This document shows positions 5,603 through 12,851 of a stretch of DNA of 12,851 nucleotides, in pieces. Source of the DNA: Acetobacteraceae bacterium. GTDB lineage: Bacteria; Pseudomonadota; Alphaproteobacteria; Acetobacterales; Acetobacteraceae. A program made the translations under genes and the position numbers. Position 1 is the stretch's first letter. The number at the start of each line of letters is the position of its first letter. Where the stretch lies: positions 1-12,851 of the forward strand of contig JACMOQ010000123.1 in the NCBI GenBank assembly GCA_014377905.1, given 5' to 3'. The notes under the pieces were generated by a model. The model searched no databases. It was not told where the DNA came from and was given only the letters and a program-made list of their open reading frames with translations.

Positions 5603-6850
5603 TCAAGTTACACTTCGCCGCACGTTGAACTGGGGCTGCTTCCAGGTTTCTTCGGTCAATATACGGCGAAGTAATTCAACCGCATCCCACAGCTCGGCAA
5701 AACCAAGATAAAGCGGCGTCATGCCAAAGCGTAACACATCGGGCGCGCGAAAATCGCCGATAACGTTATGCGCAATCAATGCCTGCATGACCGGATAGGC
5801 GTTTGGGTGCGCCACCGAAACCTGACTGCCGCGCCTGGCCGCATCGGCGGGGGAAATGATTTCTAGCCCGAAGCCGGCGCATCGTTGCTGCACCAGCCGG
5901 GCAAATACATCCGTCATCGCCACGGATTTGGCCCGGACTGCGGCCATCGGCGCCTCCAGCGCGAGATCGACGCCGACTTCGAGCGCCGCGATGCTGATCA
6001 TTGGTGCCGTGCCGACGGTTGCACGCGCGATCCCGTCTGCCGGGCGGAAAACTGCTTCGAACGAAAACGGCGCCACATGGCCCCACCAGCCGGTAATCGG
6101 GAAGCGCACATCGGCCAACAGCCGTGGTGCAACATACAAAAACGCCGGTGCGCCAGGCCCACCATTGAGGTATTTGTAGCCGCAGCCAACGGCGAAATCG
6201 ACATCTGCGCCAGCGAGATCGACTGGCACCGCGCCGGCGGAATGGGCAAGGTCCCACACGGTGAGCGCGCCAGCGGCGTGGGCGGCTTCGGTCAGCCCCG
6301 CCATGTCGAACATGGCGCCGGTGTGATAATTCACATGGGTCAGCATCAGCACGGCAACGCTATCATCGAGGGCGGCGGCGATTTCGTCGGGGGCCACCAT
6401 CCGGACCTCATGGCCCTGTGCCAGCAATTTCGACAAACCCTGGGCGATGTACAGATCGGTCGGGAAATTACCAGGCTCGGTCAGAATTACCCGCCGTTCC
6501 GGACGGGCTGCCAGCGCCGCACCCAACAGCTTGAACAAATTGACACTGGTACTGTCGCCCACCGCCATGCCGCCCGGTGCCGCCCCGATTAGCCGGCCGA
6601 TCTTGTCGGCAATGCGGCCGGGCAGCTCCATCCAGCCGGCTTCGTTCCAGCTCCGGATCAGGCCGGTGCCCCATTCCTGTTCAACCATCGCCGACACCCG
6701 TCCGGCTGTTGCGCGCAGCATCGCGCCCAACGAATTGCCATCAAGGTAAATCACCCCGGCGGGCAAGCTGAACCGCTCGCGGAAACCGGCCAGGGTGTCG
6801 GCACGGTCCAAGGCGGTCAGATCTTCGCGGGTCAGGGCAGAGGTGGTCAT
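5603..6850 (-). CDS. kynU: Kynureninase
   Basis: Kynureninase is a pyridoxal phosphate (PLP) enzyme that splits L-kynurenine into anthranilate and alanine, part of oxidative tryptophan breakdown in the cytoplasm. The protein (415 aa, normal family length) shows YLDGNSLG (35-42) near the start and GDSTSVNLFKLL (98-109) for phosphate binding. FPTDLY (129-134) is typical of kynureninases, WDLAHSAGAVP (199-209) carries the PLP-ring aspartate D200, and GCGYKYLNGGPG (222-233) holds the Schiff-base lysine K226. GWWGH (254-258) is also characteristic. The start at ATG 6850 has a modest GGAA about 7 nt upstream. It follows the histidine kinase gene by 57 nt on the same strand. Tryptophan 2,3-dioxygenase (kynA) and kynurenine formamidase (kynB), often adjacent, are absent here. 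Confidence 0.95.
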   Translation of the reverse strand: MTTSALTREDLTALDRADTLAGFRERFSLPAGVIYLDGNSLGAMLRATAGRVSAMVEQEWGTGLIRSWNEAGWMELPGRIADKIGRLIGAAPGGMAVGDSTSVNLFKLLGAALAARPERRVILTEPGNFPTDLYIAQGLSKLLAQGHEVRMVAPDEIAAALDDSVAVLMLTHVNYHTGAMFDMAGLTEAAHAAGALTVWDLAHSAGAVPVDLAGADVDFAVGCGYKYLNGGPGAPAFLYVAPRLLADVRFPITGWWGHVAPFSFEAVFRPADGIARATVGTAPMISIAALEVGVDLALEAPMAAVRAKSVAMTDVFARLVQQRCAGFGLEIISPADAARRGSQVSVAHPNAYPVMQALIAHNVIGDFRAPDVLRFGMTPLYLGFAELWDAVELLRRILTEETWKQPQFNVRRSVT

Positions 6851-6881
6851 GATGGTTCCGATCGGTGAAAGTCGAGATGCT

Positions 6882-6903
6882 GCGACAGCCGGCGCGCTGC
6901 CGC
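6882..6903 (-). other. Hairpin between histidine kinase and kynU
   Basis: GCGACAGC (6882-6889) and GCTGCCGC (6896-6903) form an 8-position stem with one mismatch and a 6-nt loop in the 57-nt gap between the two genes. There is no T-run, so it is more likely a partial terminator or an mRNA-processing structure than a full stop. Confidence 0.35.
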
Positions 6904-6907
6904 AAGC

Positions 6908-8278
6908 TTAACCCCGCACTGGCAGTCGCAGCACGGCGCGCAGCCCTGGGGCGTTGTCCTCCAGGGCCAAACTGCCACCATGGAGCAGCGCTACTGCCTG
7001 CACGAGCGCGAGTCCGAGGCCCGAGCCGGGGGTGGAACGTGCCCGTTCGCCGCGGAAAAACCGCTCGACCGCCTGACCGCGCTCGGCGCTTGGGATACCG
7101 GGACCCGCATCGGCAACTGTCACGTCGAGCCGATTTGCCGAGGTCGACGCAGCAAGCCGGATCATGCCGCCCGATGGGGAGAATTTTAGCGCATTGTCGA
7201 GCAGATTTGCGACTGCCTGCTGGATCATCTCGCGGTCGCCATAGGCCACCAAGCCGTCTGGAACGTCAGTTGCCAGGACGTGTCCGCCATCCTCGGCGAC
7301 CGCCTCGTACAACTCAGCCAGATCGCGCAGCAGGCTGGAAATATTGACCGCGCTGAAGGCGGAACGGCGTGCGCCTGCCTCGATTTCGGCAATGCGCAGC
7401 AAGGCCTGGAAGATCGCGACGATGCCGTCGAGATCAACCTGCGCGCGCTCAATCGCGGCGCGCAAATCCGCCGCGCTGTGGGCGTGGTTGCCGGCGTCTT
7501 CAAGCCGCATCCGGGCACGCGCGATTGGTGTACGCAGATCATGGGCGATGGCGTTGGACACTTGCCGCACCCCGTCCATCAGGCGCGCAATGCGTTCCAG
7601 CATGTCGTTGATGGTTTCTGCGAGCAGATCGAACTCGTCGCCATCGCCGGTCACCAGCACCCGGCGGGTGAAGTCCCCGGAACTGATAGCGGCAGCCGTT
7701 GCGGCAACGTCGGCCAGGGTGCGGCGGAACAGCCCACGCACCGCCCAGGCACCAACCAGCCCGAGCAGGGACGCGATCACCGCCGCCCATAGCATCGCGT
7801 CATAGATTACCCGGCGCAGTTCTGCCCGCACCTGGACATCCCGGCCGATCAGCAAATGGTAGCCGTTAAGAAGGTCGAAATGATGCAGCCGCACAAGCGT
7901 GCGCCGCTTGCCGCGCTCGACTGGCACTTCAAACCAATCTGAATCCATCGTCACTGGACGCGGCCAGCCAACCAGATTGCCGCGAATGGGGCGGAAATCC
8001 GGGGTCACCAGCAGATAGATCGCGTCGGCATCAATATTGCCTGCCAGCCGTTGCTCGATCGTGTCGACCAGGCCCGGCAGGCCAAACAGATTATAGCGTT
8101 CGCGCAGGCCCTGGCTGTCCGCATTGATCGCGGCGTCGGTTTCACGGTCAAGGAGGCCCGCGGTGGACCACACCAGGAACGCTGCCAGCGCCAATGCGCT
8201 GACGCCAAACAACGACGCATAGATCATCCCAAATCGAACCCCGGCGGAGCGAAAAAACCTGTCCCGACGGGTCGGCAT
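6908..8278 (-). CDS. Sensor histidine kinase, two-component system
   Basis: Inner-membrane sensor kinase of 456 aa that should phosphorylate the response regulator encoded just upstream. Order of parts: short cytoplasmic N-terminus, membrane helix 1 (about 18-38), periplasmic sensor region (about 40-155, no recognised fold), membrane helix 2 (about 162-184), HAMP linker (about 185-235), HisKA with AIAHDLRTPIARARMRLE (243-260, phosphoacceptor H246), then the HATPase domain. The ATP-binding boxes are intact: N box LLDNALKFSP (359-368), G1 DAGPGIP (390-396), F box RFFRGE (406-411) and G2 GSGLGLAL (418-425). It starts 5 nt after the regulator stop codon with no strong ribosome site of its own, which suggests translational coupling. 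The signal is unknown; the neighbouring HtrA-type protease hints at envelope stress. Confidence 0.93.
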   Translation of the reverse strand: MPTRRDRFFRSAGVRFGMIYASLFGVSALALAAFLVWSTAGLLDRETDAAINADSQGLRERYNLFGLPGLVDTIEQRLAGNIDADAIYLLVTPDFRPIRGNLVGWPRPVTMDSDWFEVPVERGKRRTLVRLHHFDLLNGYHLLIGRDVQVRAELRRVIYDAMLWAAVIASLLGLVGAWAVRGLFRRTLADVAATAAAISSGDFTRRVLVTGDGDEFDLLAETINDMLERIARLMDGVRQVSNAIAHDLRTPIARARMRLEDAGNHAHSAADLRAAIERAQVDLDGIVAIFQALLRIAEIEAGARRSAFSAVNISSLLRDLAELYEAVAEDGGHVLATDVPDGLVAYGDREMIQQAVANLLDNALKFSPSGGMIRLAASTSANRLDVTVADAGPGIPSAERGQAVERFFRGERARSTPGSGLGLALVQAVALLHGGSLALEDNAPGLRAVLRLPVRG

Positions 8279-8283
8279 TTCGA

Positions 8284-8967
8284 CTATGGCGCTTCTGGGC
8301 GCAGCATGTAGCCGGCGTTGCGCACCGTGTGGATCAGCGGGCTGGCAAAGGGCTTATCGACCTTCTGGCGCAAACGGGAAACGTGGACATCGATCACATT
8401 TGTTTGTGGATCGAAATGATAATCCCACACGCCCTCCAGCAGCATCGTCCGCGTTACCACCTGGCCGGCGTGGCGCATGAGGAATTCGAGCAACCGAAAT
8501 TCACGCGGTTGCAGGTCGATTTTTTGCCCAGCACGCCGCACGCCGCGTGAAAGCAAGTCCATCTCCAGATCGGCGACCACAACTTTTGTCTGCGGCCCTT
8601 CACCTTTGCCACGCCGTGCCAGCGCTTCGACCCTTGCCAGCAATTCGGCGAAGGCGAACGGTTTGGTCATATAGTCATCGCCACCGGCTTTCAGGCCGCG
8701 CACCCGATCATCGACCTGGGCCATGGCAGACAGAAACAGCACCGGGGTGTTGTTGTTTTGCGACCGCAAGGTTTCCAGCAGGCGCAAGCCATCTACCCCG
8801 CCGGGCAGCATGCGATCGAGCACGATGGCGTCGAAGGTTTCGCTTGCCGCCATGAACAACCCGTCGCGGCCATTATTCGAGTGTTCTACCACATGGCCGA
8901 CTTCCTTGAGGCCTTTGACGATGAAGTTGGCAACGTCTTTGTCATCTTCGACCACCAGGATGCGCAT
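8284..8967 (-). CDS. OmpR/PhoB-type response regulator
   Basis: DNA-binding response regulator of 227 aa. The receiver domain (1-118) has the acidic pair D8-D9, the phosphorylated aspartate D51 in IVLDRMLP (48-55), S80 at the usual Thr/Ser switch position and K102 in TKPF (101-104). The C-terminal winged helix-turn-helix (about 130-224) has the OmpR-type stretches LQPREFRLLEFLM and NVIDVHVSRLRQKV, and ends with HTVRNAGYML. The start at ATG 8967 has AAGGA 8 nt upstream. It lies 22 nt after the protease gene and 5 nt before its kinase, so the three are surely one transcription unit. Its targets are unknown; autoregulation of the protease gene is plausible but no repeat operator was recognised. 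Confidence 0.95.
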   Translation of the reverse strand: MRILVVEDDKDVANFIVKGLKEVGHVVEHSNNGRDGLFMAASETFDAIVLDRMLPGGVDGLRLLETLRSQNNNTPVLFLSAMAQVDDRVRGLKAGGDDYMTKPFAFAELLARVEALARRGKGEGPQTKVVVADLEMDLLSRGVRRAGQKIDLQPREFRLLEFLMRHAGQVVTRTMLLEGVWDYHFDPQTNVIDVHVSRLRQKVDKPFASPLIHTVRNAGYMLRPEAP

Positions 8968-8989
8968 ATCAGTGTCCTTTGTTCATTTC

Positions 8990-10027
8990 TTATTCGGTGC
9001 TGGCAGGGCGGCGCCCGACCGTTACGTCGAGCGACATTTCCTTGGCAGCCCGGCGCAGCGCCAACCGCACCGTGCCGCCAGGGGCGACAGCGGTGATGGC
9101 CTTGATCGCGTCGCGGGCGCTTTCCACCGCCAGGCCGTTGACCCGCAGGATCACATCCCCTGGCTTCAGCCCGCCGCGCGCGCCGGGGCCGCGCGCCACG
9201 ACATCGGTGATGCCGGCAGCAAAGCTAATCCCGGCGTCGTTCGGCACATCGGTCAGACCAACGCCGAGGAACCCGCGATCCACCCGCCCGGTTAAGCGCA
9301 GATCGGCCACCACTTTGCTGACCAGATCGGACGGAATGGCAAAGCCAATGCCGACCGAACTGCCGGTGGGGGAATAGATGGCAGTGTTCATCCCGATCAC
9401 CCGACCATCCATGCTGAACAGCGGTCCGCCAGAATTGCCAGGATTGATCGGGGCATCGATCTGGATGAAATCATCGGCGCCGCCGCCAAGATCGCGCCCC
9501 CGAGCCGACACAATCCCCGCAGTAACCGACCCGCCAAGCCCGAACGGATTTCCGGCGGCCAGCACCCAATCGCCGACCTCCATCACCCGACTGTCACCCC
9601 AGGCGAGTGCGGGCAGTCGCCCCGGTGCCTCGACCTTGAGGACGGCAATATCAGTTACTTCATCAGCACCAATCAGTTTGGCGGGAAGTTGTGTGCCATC
9701 TGACAGAATGACCACGATCGCCTCGGCATTAGCGACGACGTGATTGGCAGTAACGACCACGCCACTGGCATCAATAATGAAGCCAGAGCCCAGACCATTG
9801 ACCTGGCGCTTTTGCTGACGTTCGCGAAATTGGCGCTGCAATTGCGGCGGCAAAAACGGCACCGGCGCGCGCGGCGCCACGTTTTCGGTCACCGCGATGT
9901 TGACCACCGATGGCATGACCTGTTTCACCAAAGGGGCAAAACTGTCCGGTCCGGTCCGCGCAAAGGCAAACACCGGCAGCAGCGCAAACGAGGCACCCAA
10001 TATAAAGCGACGGGTCGGCACAGGCAT
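8990..10027 (-). CDS. HtrA/DegP-like serine protease with one PDZ domain
   Basis: Predicted periplasmic trypsin-fold protease of 345 aa that degrades misfolded envelope proteins. The catalytic triad is complete: H96 in TANHVV (93-98), D126 in TDIAVL (125-130) and S199 in PGNSGGP (196-202). One PDZ domain follows (about 252-338, starting RGFLGVGL); DegP has two, DegS and many short HtrA proteins have one. The N-terminus MPVPTRRFILGASFALLP resembles a twin-arginine (Tat) signal, with cleavage possible near FAFA (20-23). Between signal and protease domain is a Pro/Gln/Arg-rich loop (about 52-76). The start at ATG 10027 has GGAG 8 nt upstream; the in-frame start at 10084 lacks support. It heads the operon with the two-component genes, 122 nt downstream of the CoA-transferase gene. 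Confidence 0.92.
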   Translation of the reverse strand: MPVPTRRFILGASFALLPVFAFARTGPDSFAPLVKQVMPSVVNIAVTENVAPRAPVPFLPPQLQRQFRERQQKRQVNGLGSGFIIDASGVVVTANHVVANAEAIVVILSDGTQLPAKLIGADEVTDIAVLKVEAPGRLPALAWGDSRVMEVGDWVLAAGNPFGLGGSVTAGIVSARGRDLGGGADDFIQIDAPINPGNSGGPLFSMDGRVIGMNTAIYSPTGSSVGIGFAIPSDLVSKVVADLRLTGRVDRGFLGVGLTDVPNDAGISFAAGITDVVARGPGARGGLKPGDVILRVNGLAVESARDAIKAITAVAPGGTVRLALRRAAKEMSLDVTVGRRPASTE

Positions 10028-10149
10028 TAAGGGGCTCCGGATTGCAACGGTTCTGCCTGTGTAGGTGGGATGCGCGGGTTCCACAACAAGATCGCTGTTA
10101 TATTAACGCCTTGTCAGGTTTGATGCCTGGAGGCCCGACGCATGACGAC

Positions 10150-11388
10150 CTATTTTTTCCGCACGTCGTGCAAAATCCCATCGCGCCGCATCTCGGCGAT
10201 TTCATCGGCGTGGAACCCGAATTCACCCAGCACCTCATCAGCATGTTCCGAATAGCGCGGCGGCTTGCGCCGTGTGCCGCCAGGGGTGCGGGACAGTTTG
10301 ATCGGCGTGCCAAGCCCGCGGTAGCCGTCGAGCTCGGTCACCATTTGCCGCACGTCGGTATGGGGGGCGGCCATCGATTGATCGACAAACAGCACCGGCC
10401 CCGCCGGCAAGCCCATTTTCAGCAGCTTGATGCAGAGTTCGTGCCCGTCCTGATCTGCCAGCAGCGGGGCGAATTCCGCCATCAGCGCCGGGCGGTTGAC
10501 CAGCCGATCGGCGTTCTTGATGAAGCGCGGATCGCGGCCAAGCTCGGGTTTGCCGAGCGCCTCGCACATCTTGGTGAACTGCCCGTCATTGCCCGATGCG
10601 ACGAAAATCTCACAGGTTTTAGTCGGGTATTTTTCGTAGGGCGCGAGGTTGGGGTGGGGATTGCCCATCGGCAGCGGGCGCTTGCCGGACAAAAAGAAAT
10701 TGGCCGCCTGCGGGTGCAGCAGCGCCATGCCGCAATCATGGAGCGTCATATCGAGATATTGGCCGAGGCCCGATGTTTTGCGTTCATGCAGCGCCATCAG
10801 AATTGCGATGACCGAATAAAGACCGGTCGCCAGATCGACCACCGGAGTGCCCATGCGCATCGGGCCGGTGGTGGGGTCGCCGTTGATCGACATCAGCCCG
10901 GTGAAAGCCTGCAGGATTGCGTCATAGCCGGGCAAGCCGCCGAGCGGTCCTTCGGCCCCGAAGCCAGAAACCCGGCAATGGATCAAGCTGGGGAATTTCG
11001 GCGCCAGGTCGGCTTCGTAGCCAAGACCCCATTTCTCCATCCCGCCGGGCTTGAAGTTTTCCACCAGAATGTCGGCGCCTTCCAACATCCGCAGCAGAAT
11101 TTTGCGTCCGGCCGGCTTGCCGAGATCGAGCCCGATCGACCGCTTGTTGCGGTTAATGCCGAGAAAGTAGCTGGCATCGTCGCCAAGAAACGGGGGGCCC
11201 CAGTCGCGCACTTCGTCGCCTTGTGGCGGTTCAACCTTGATGACCTCGGCACCGTGATCGGACAGGATCATGGTGCAATAGGGGCCGCCGAGCACGCGGG
11301 TCAGGTCGATCACCTTGAGGCCGGCAAGCGCGCCGGGGGACATGGCGAGGCCCTTGCCTTGCGGCAGAGCTTTGGGGGGTTGGTCCAT
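10150..11388 (-). CDS. CaiB/BaiF family CoA-transferase
   Basis: Class III CoA-transferase of 412 aa, which moves CoA between carboxylic acids in the cytoplasm; relatives handle formate/oxalate, carnitine, or C4-C5 dicarboxylates. Recognisable motifs are LAGLKVIDLTRVLGGPYCTM (21-40), GAEVIKVEPPQGD (46-58), NRNKRSIGLDL (79-89), ADILVENFKPG (105-115) and SGFGAEGP (141-148). PGYDAILQA (153-161) carries the expected catalytic aspartate D156. The start at 11388 has GGGAG 9 nt upstream. ATG 11343 (MSPGALAGLKV) with AAGGG ahead of it is a real alternative and matches the usual family N-terminus. The substrate cannot be predicted from sequence, and no acyl-CoA dehydrogenase, ligase or hydratase gene lies nearby to suggest one. 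It is divergent from the chemoreceptor gene. Confidence 0.92.
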   Translation of the reverse strand: MDQPPKALPQGKGLAMSPGALAGLKVIDLTRVLGGPYCTMILSDHGAEVIKVEPPQGDEVRDWGPPFLGDDASYFLGINRNKRSIGLDLGKPAGRKILLRMLEGADILVENFKPGGMEKWGLGYEADLAPKFPSLIHCRVSGFGAEGPLGGLPGYDAILQAFTGLMSINGDPTTGPMRMGTPVVDLATGLYSVIAILMALHERKTSGLGQYLDMTLHDCGMALLHPQAANFFLSGKRPLPMGNPHPNLAPYEKYPTKTCEIFVASGNDGQFTKMCEALGKPELGRDPRFIKNADRLVNRPALMAEFAPLLADQDGHELCIKLLKMGLPAGPVLFVDQSMAAPHTDVRQMVTELDGYRGLGTPIKLSRTPGGTRRKPPRYSEHADEVLGEFGFHADEIAEMRRDGILHDVRKK

Positions 11389-11454
11389 GGAGCGTTTCTC
11401 CCAACGGCAATGTGATGCGCCCAACATGCCATGGCGGCGGGGCGGACGGGAAGA

Positions 11455-11473
11455 GCGCGGGCGTTAACCGCGC
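11455..11473. repeat. Short inverted repeat in the caiB/chemoreceptor gap
   Basis: GCGCGG (11455-11460) and CCGCGC (11468-11473) are perfect inverted repeats around GCGTTAA. The position, between divergent genes, suits either an operator or a small hairpin. Such short GC palindromes also occur by chance in this DNA. Confidence 0.3.
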
Positions 11474-11477
11474 AGCA

Positions 11478-11507
11478 ACAGTCGCATGCTAGAGCCGATA
11501 CGACTGT
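11478..11507 (+). promoter_or_regulatory. Sigma-28-like promoter element inside an inverted repeat
   Basis: GCCGATAC at 11494-11501 matches seven of eight bases of the flagellar sigma-28 (FliA) -10 consensus GCCGATAA. The matching -35 region (11475-11482, GCAACAGT) is poor. Transcription would start near 11508, about 20 nt before the chemoreceptor ATG, a sensible leader that includes the ribosome site. The -10 element lies within a 7-bp inverted repeat, ACAGTCG (11478-11484) and CGACTGT (11501-11507), which might bind a regulator. Confidence 0.4.
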
Positions 11508-11528
11508 GAATTTTCCCAGGGGACTCTT

Positions 11529-12851
11529 ATGCGCTTGACCATAACTGCCCGTGTCTTTGCCGGCTTTTTCATTCTAGTGATCCTTGAAGTGGGTCTCGCC
11601 GGCTTTGCGGCATGGCAATTTCTCGCCCTGGGCGACACCATTGCCAACGCGACCCGCCTGAGCAGCAACTCTGCCCGTGCCTTAAAAGCCGTGTCCGAGA
11701 TTGAAACTGTGCGACACCGTTACTTGAGCTACAGCATTTCCGCAGATCAAAAATCGCTCCAGGAGCTTCGCCAGAGCGAACGCAAACTGGCCAGTTTAAT
11801 CGAGGACGGCATCAGCAATGCCAGACTCGACGTCAACCAGACCGCATATCGGGGTTTGGCGAGCGAAGCCAACAAGTTGACGGCCGGGACGACCGCGCTC
11901 GAAGCCGCTGTGGTGTCGATGGCCGAGGTGCGCGGCCAGATCGTCAAGGACGGCCTTGCGGCCGCAGCCGCGTTGATGACCCTGCGTGAGGCGATTGAGG
12001 AAGGTGCAAGTCTTGAGCTCGGTCCGATCGGGGCCAAACTCGAAACCGAGATTTCGGCGGCGCGGATCAGCAATTGGCACTTCCAAGCCACGGGCAGTCC
12101 GGCTGGCCCGGAGAATTTTAACGCGGGCATCAATCGGGCCCGCTCCACGCTCGAAGTGATCAGCCGGAGCACCCATCCACGAATCATTGCAACGAACGCC
12201 GCACTTGCGACAATCATCACATCGTATCAGAAGGATTTCGGGCTCTATGCGCCGGCGCGGTTGGAAGCCGATGCACTACGTGACACCGCGCTACCCGCGA
12301 TCGCCATCAAAATGCAAACCATTATGGCAGCGATTGCAGAACGGATCACGACGCTTCAGGCTGACTCCGCAGCGCAATCGAGCAGCTGGGTTACGACAAT
12401 TACCGAGATCCAACTGGGCCTGGCCGTCGTCGCGCTGGTGCTCGGCACTCTGCTCGCGGTGATCATTGGACGCGGCATTTCGCGCCCCCTGGCCGTGCTG
12501 ACCGCCGTGCTGCGCCGCATGTCTGACGGCGACAAGACCCAAGATGTGCCATTGCTTACGCGGCGGGATGAGCTGGGGGAAATCGCCAAAGCGGTTGAGG
12601 TGTTGAAACAGCAGGCGATCACCGCAGATCGACTGGCGGCTGAAAAGGCAATTGCGGACGCCGCCGAGGCGGCGCGGCTCGCGCGCATGAACGGGCTGTT
12701 CGCCACATTCCAAGTCTCGGCGGGCGAATTGGTTCAGGCGCTGGGGGCGTCGGCGATTGAACTTGAAGCCACTGCCCGATCCATGACCGAGGCAGCGGGC
12801 GATACCCAGGCGCGGACCACGACAGTTGCGTCGGCCGCCGACGAGGCATCG
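11529..12851 (+). CDS. Methyl-accepting chemotaxis protein (partial, 3' end missing)
   Basis: Chemoreceptor whose first 441 residues are in the window; the rest of the signalling domain is cut off. It has a membrane helix near the N-terminus (about 9-30), then a long all-helical periplasmic part (about 32-290) of a size and character like the helical bimodular (HBM) ligand domains. Membrane helix 2 (about 295-313, QLGLAVVALVLGTLLAVIIG) leads into a HAMP domain (about 314-366, with GISRPLAVLTAVLRRMSDGD and RRDELGEIAKAVEVLK). The coiled-coil start of the methylation/signalling region follows. The start at ATG 11529 has AGGGGA (11518-11523) 5 nt upstream. The tip that binds CheW/CheA is not seen, so identification rests on topology, HAMP and the adapting helix. 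Ligand is unknown. Confidence 0.9.
   Translation, partial: MRLTITARVFAGFFILVILEVGLAGFAAWQFLALGDTIANATRLSSNSARALKAVSEIETVRHRYLSYSISADQKSLQELRQSERKLASLIEDGISNARLDVNQTAYRGLASEANKLTAGTTALEAAVVSMAEVRGQIVKDGLAAAAALMTLREAIEEGASLELGPIGAKLETEISAARISNWHFQATGSPAGPENFNAGINRARSTLEVISRSTHPRIIATNAALATIITSYQKDFGLYAPARLEADALRDTALPAIAIKMQTIMAAIAERITTLQADSAAQSSSWVTTITEIQLGLAVVALVLGTLLAVIIGRGISRPLAVLTAVLRRMSDGDKTQDVPLLTRRDELGEIAKAVEVLKQQAITADRLAAEKAIADAAEAARLARMNGLFATFQVSAGELVQALGASAIELEATARSMTEAAGDTQARTTTVASAADEAS

Noticed and set aside
5885..6592. Plus-strand open frame (235 codons) opposite kynureninase
   Set aside because: It is a shadow of kynU, whose catalytic motifs are all intact on the minus strand.
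10028..10149. Promoter for the protease operon in the gap after the CoA-transferase gene
   Set aside because: On the minus strand a TATAAC-like hexamer (10102-10097) exists but no acceptable -35 box stands 16-18 nt upstream, so I do not claim a promoter, though one is expected.
10142..10258. Short plus-strand frame with GGAGG ahead of ATG 10142
   Set aside because: It has a ribosome-site-like sequence but stops after about 38 codons and lies antisense to the 3' end of the CoA-transferase gene; nothing in the peptide supports it.
10042..11415. Long plus-strand open frame (457 codons) opposite the CoA-transferase gene
   Set aside because: Its translation matches nothing recognisable and is Gln/His/Arg-rich as expected for the reverse complement of a GC-rich gene. 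The opposite strand has clear CaiB/BaiF motifs.
1..12851. CRISPR array, insertion sequence or phage remnant
   Set aside because: No regularly spaced direct repeats, transposase, terminal inverted repeats or phage genes were seen on either strand.

Overview
The window is GC-rich, densely coding DNA from a free-living Gram-negative bacterium, most likely an alphaproteobacterium. The gene families (LivJ-type binding protein, kynureninase, CaiB/BaiF CoA-transferase, DUF4337, HBM-like chemoreceptor) and a TTGACA-N17-CTATGT promoter ahead of the tRNA gene fit that class. The order cannot be fixed from the sequence. There is no integrase, transposase, phage gene or CRISPR array, so this looks like ordinary chromosome.

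Left part (1-2970): the 5' part of a transketolase gene (minus strand, cut by the window edge) diverges from a LivJ/LivK-type branched-chain amino acid binding protein. A long GC hairpin follows the latter. The promoter of a tRNA-Val(CAC) gene overlaps that hairpin, and a DUF4337 membrane protein gene starts 35 nt after the tRNA, apparently on the same transcript.

Middle part (3001-5606): a GC hairpin separates DUF4337 from a convergent M20 metallopeptidase (minus strand). Divergent from the peptidase is a secreted protein with a PEP-CTERM-like C-terminal sorting signal, in a locally more AT-rich stretch. Its stop codon abuts, with no spacing, the stop codon of a small secreted protein on the opposite strand.

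Minus-strand cluster (11388 down to 5274): CaiB/BaiF CoA-transferase, then (122 nt gap) an HtrA-like serine protease, an OmpR-type response regulator, a sensor histidine kinase, kynureninase and the small secreted protein. The last five genes are separated by only 22, 5, 57 and 14 nt and could form one operon. The protease/regulator/kinase trio looks like an envelope-stress module. Kynureninase (tryptophan catabolism to anthranilate) is without kynA or kynB here.

Right edge (11529-12851): a chemoreceptor (methyl-accepting chemotaxis protein) gene runs off the window. It is preceded by a sigma-28-like -10 element inside an inverted repeat.

I did not find a clearly new multi-gene system. The points most worth a second look are regulatory and architectural: the promoter nested in a terminator hairpin, the tRNA-mRNA arrangement, the fused convergent stop codons, the atypical PEP-CTERM tail, and the protease-two-component-kynureninase cluster.
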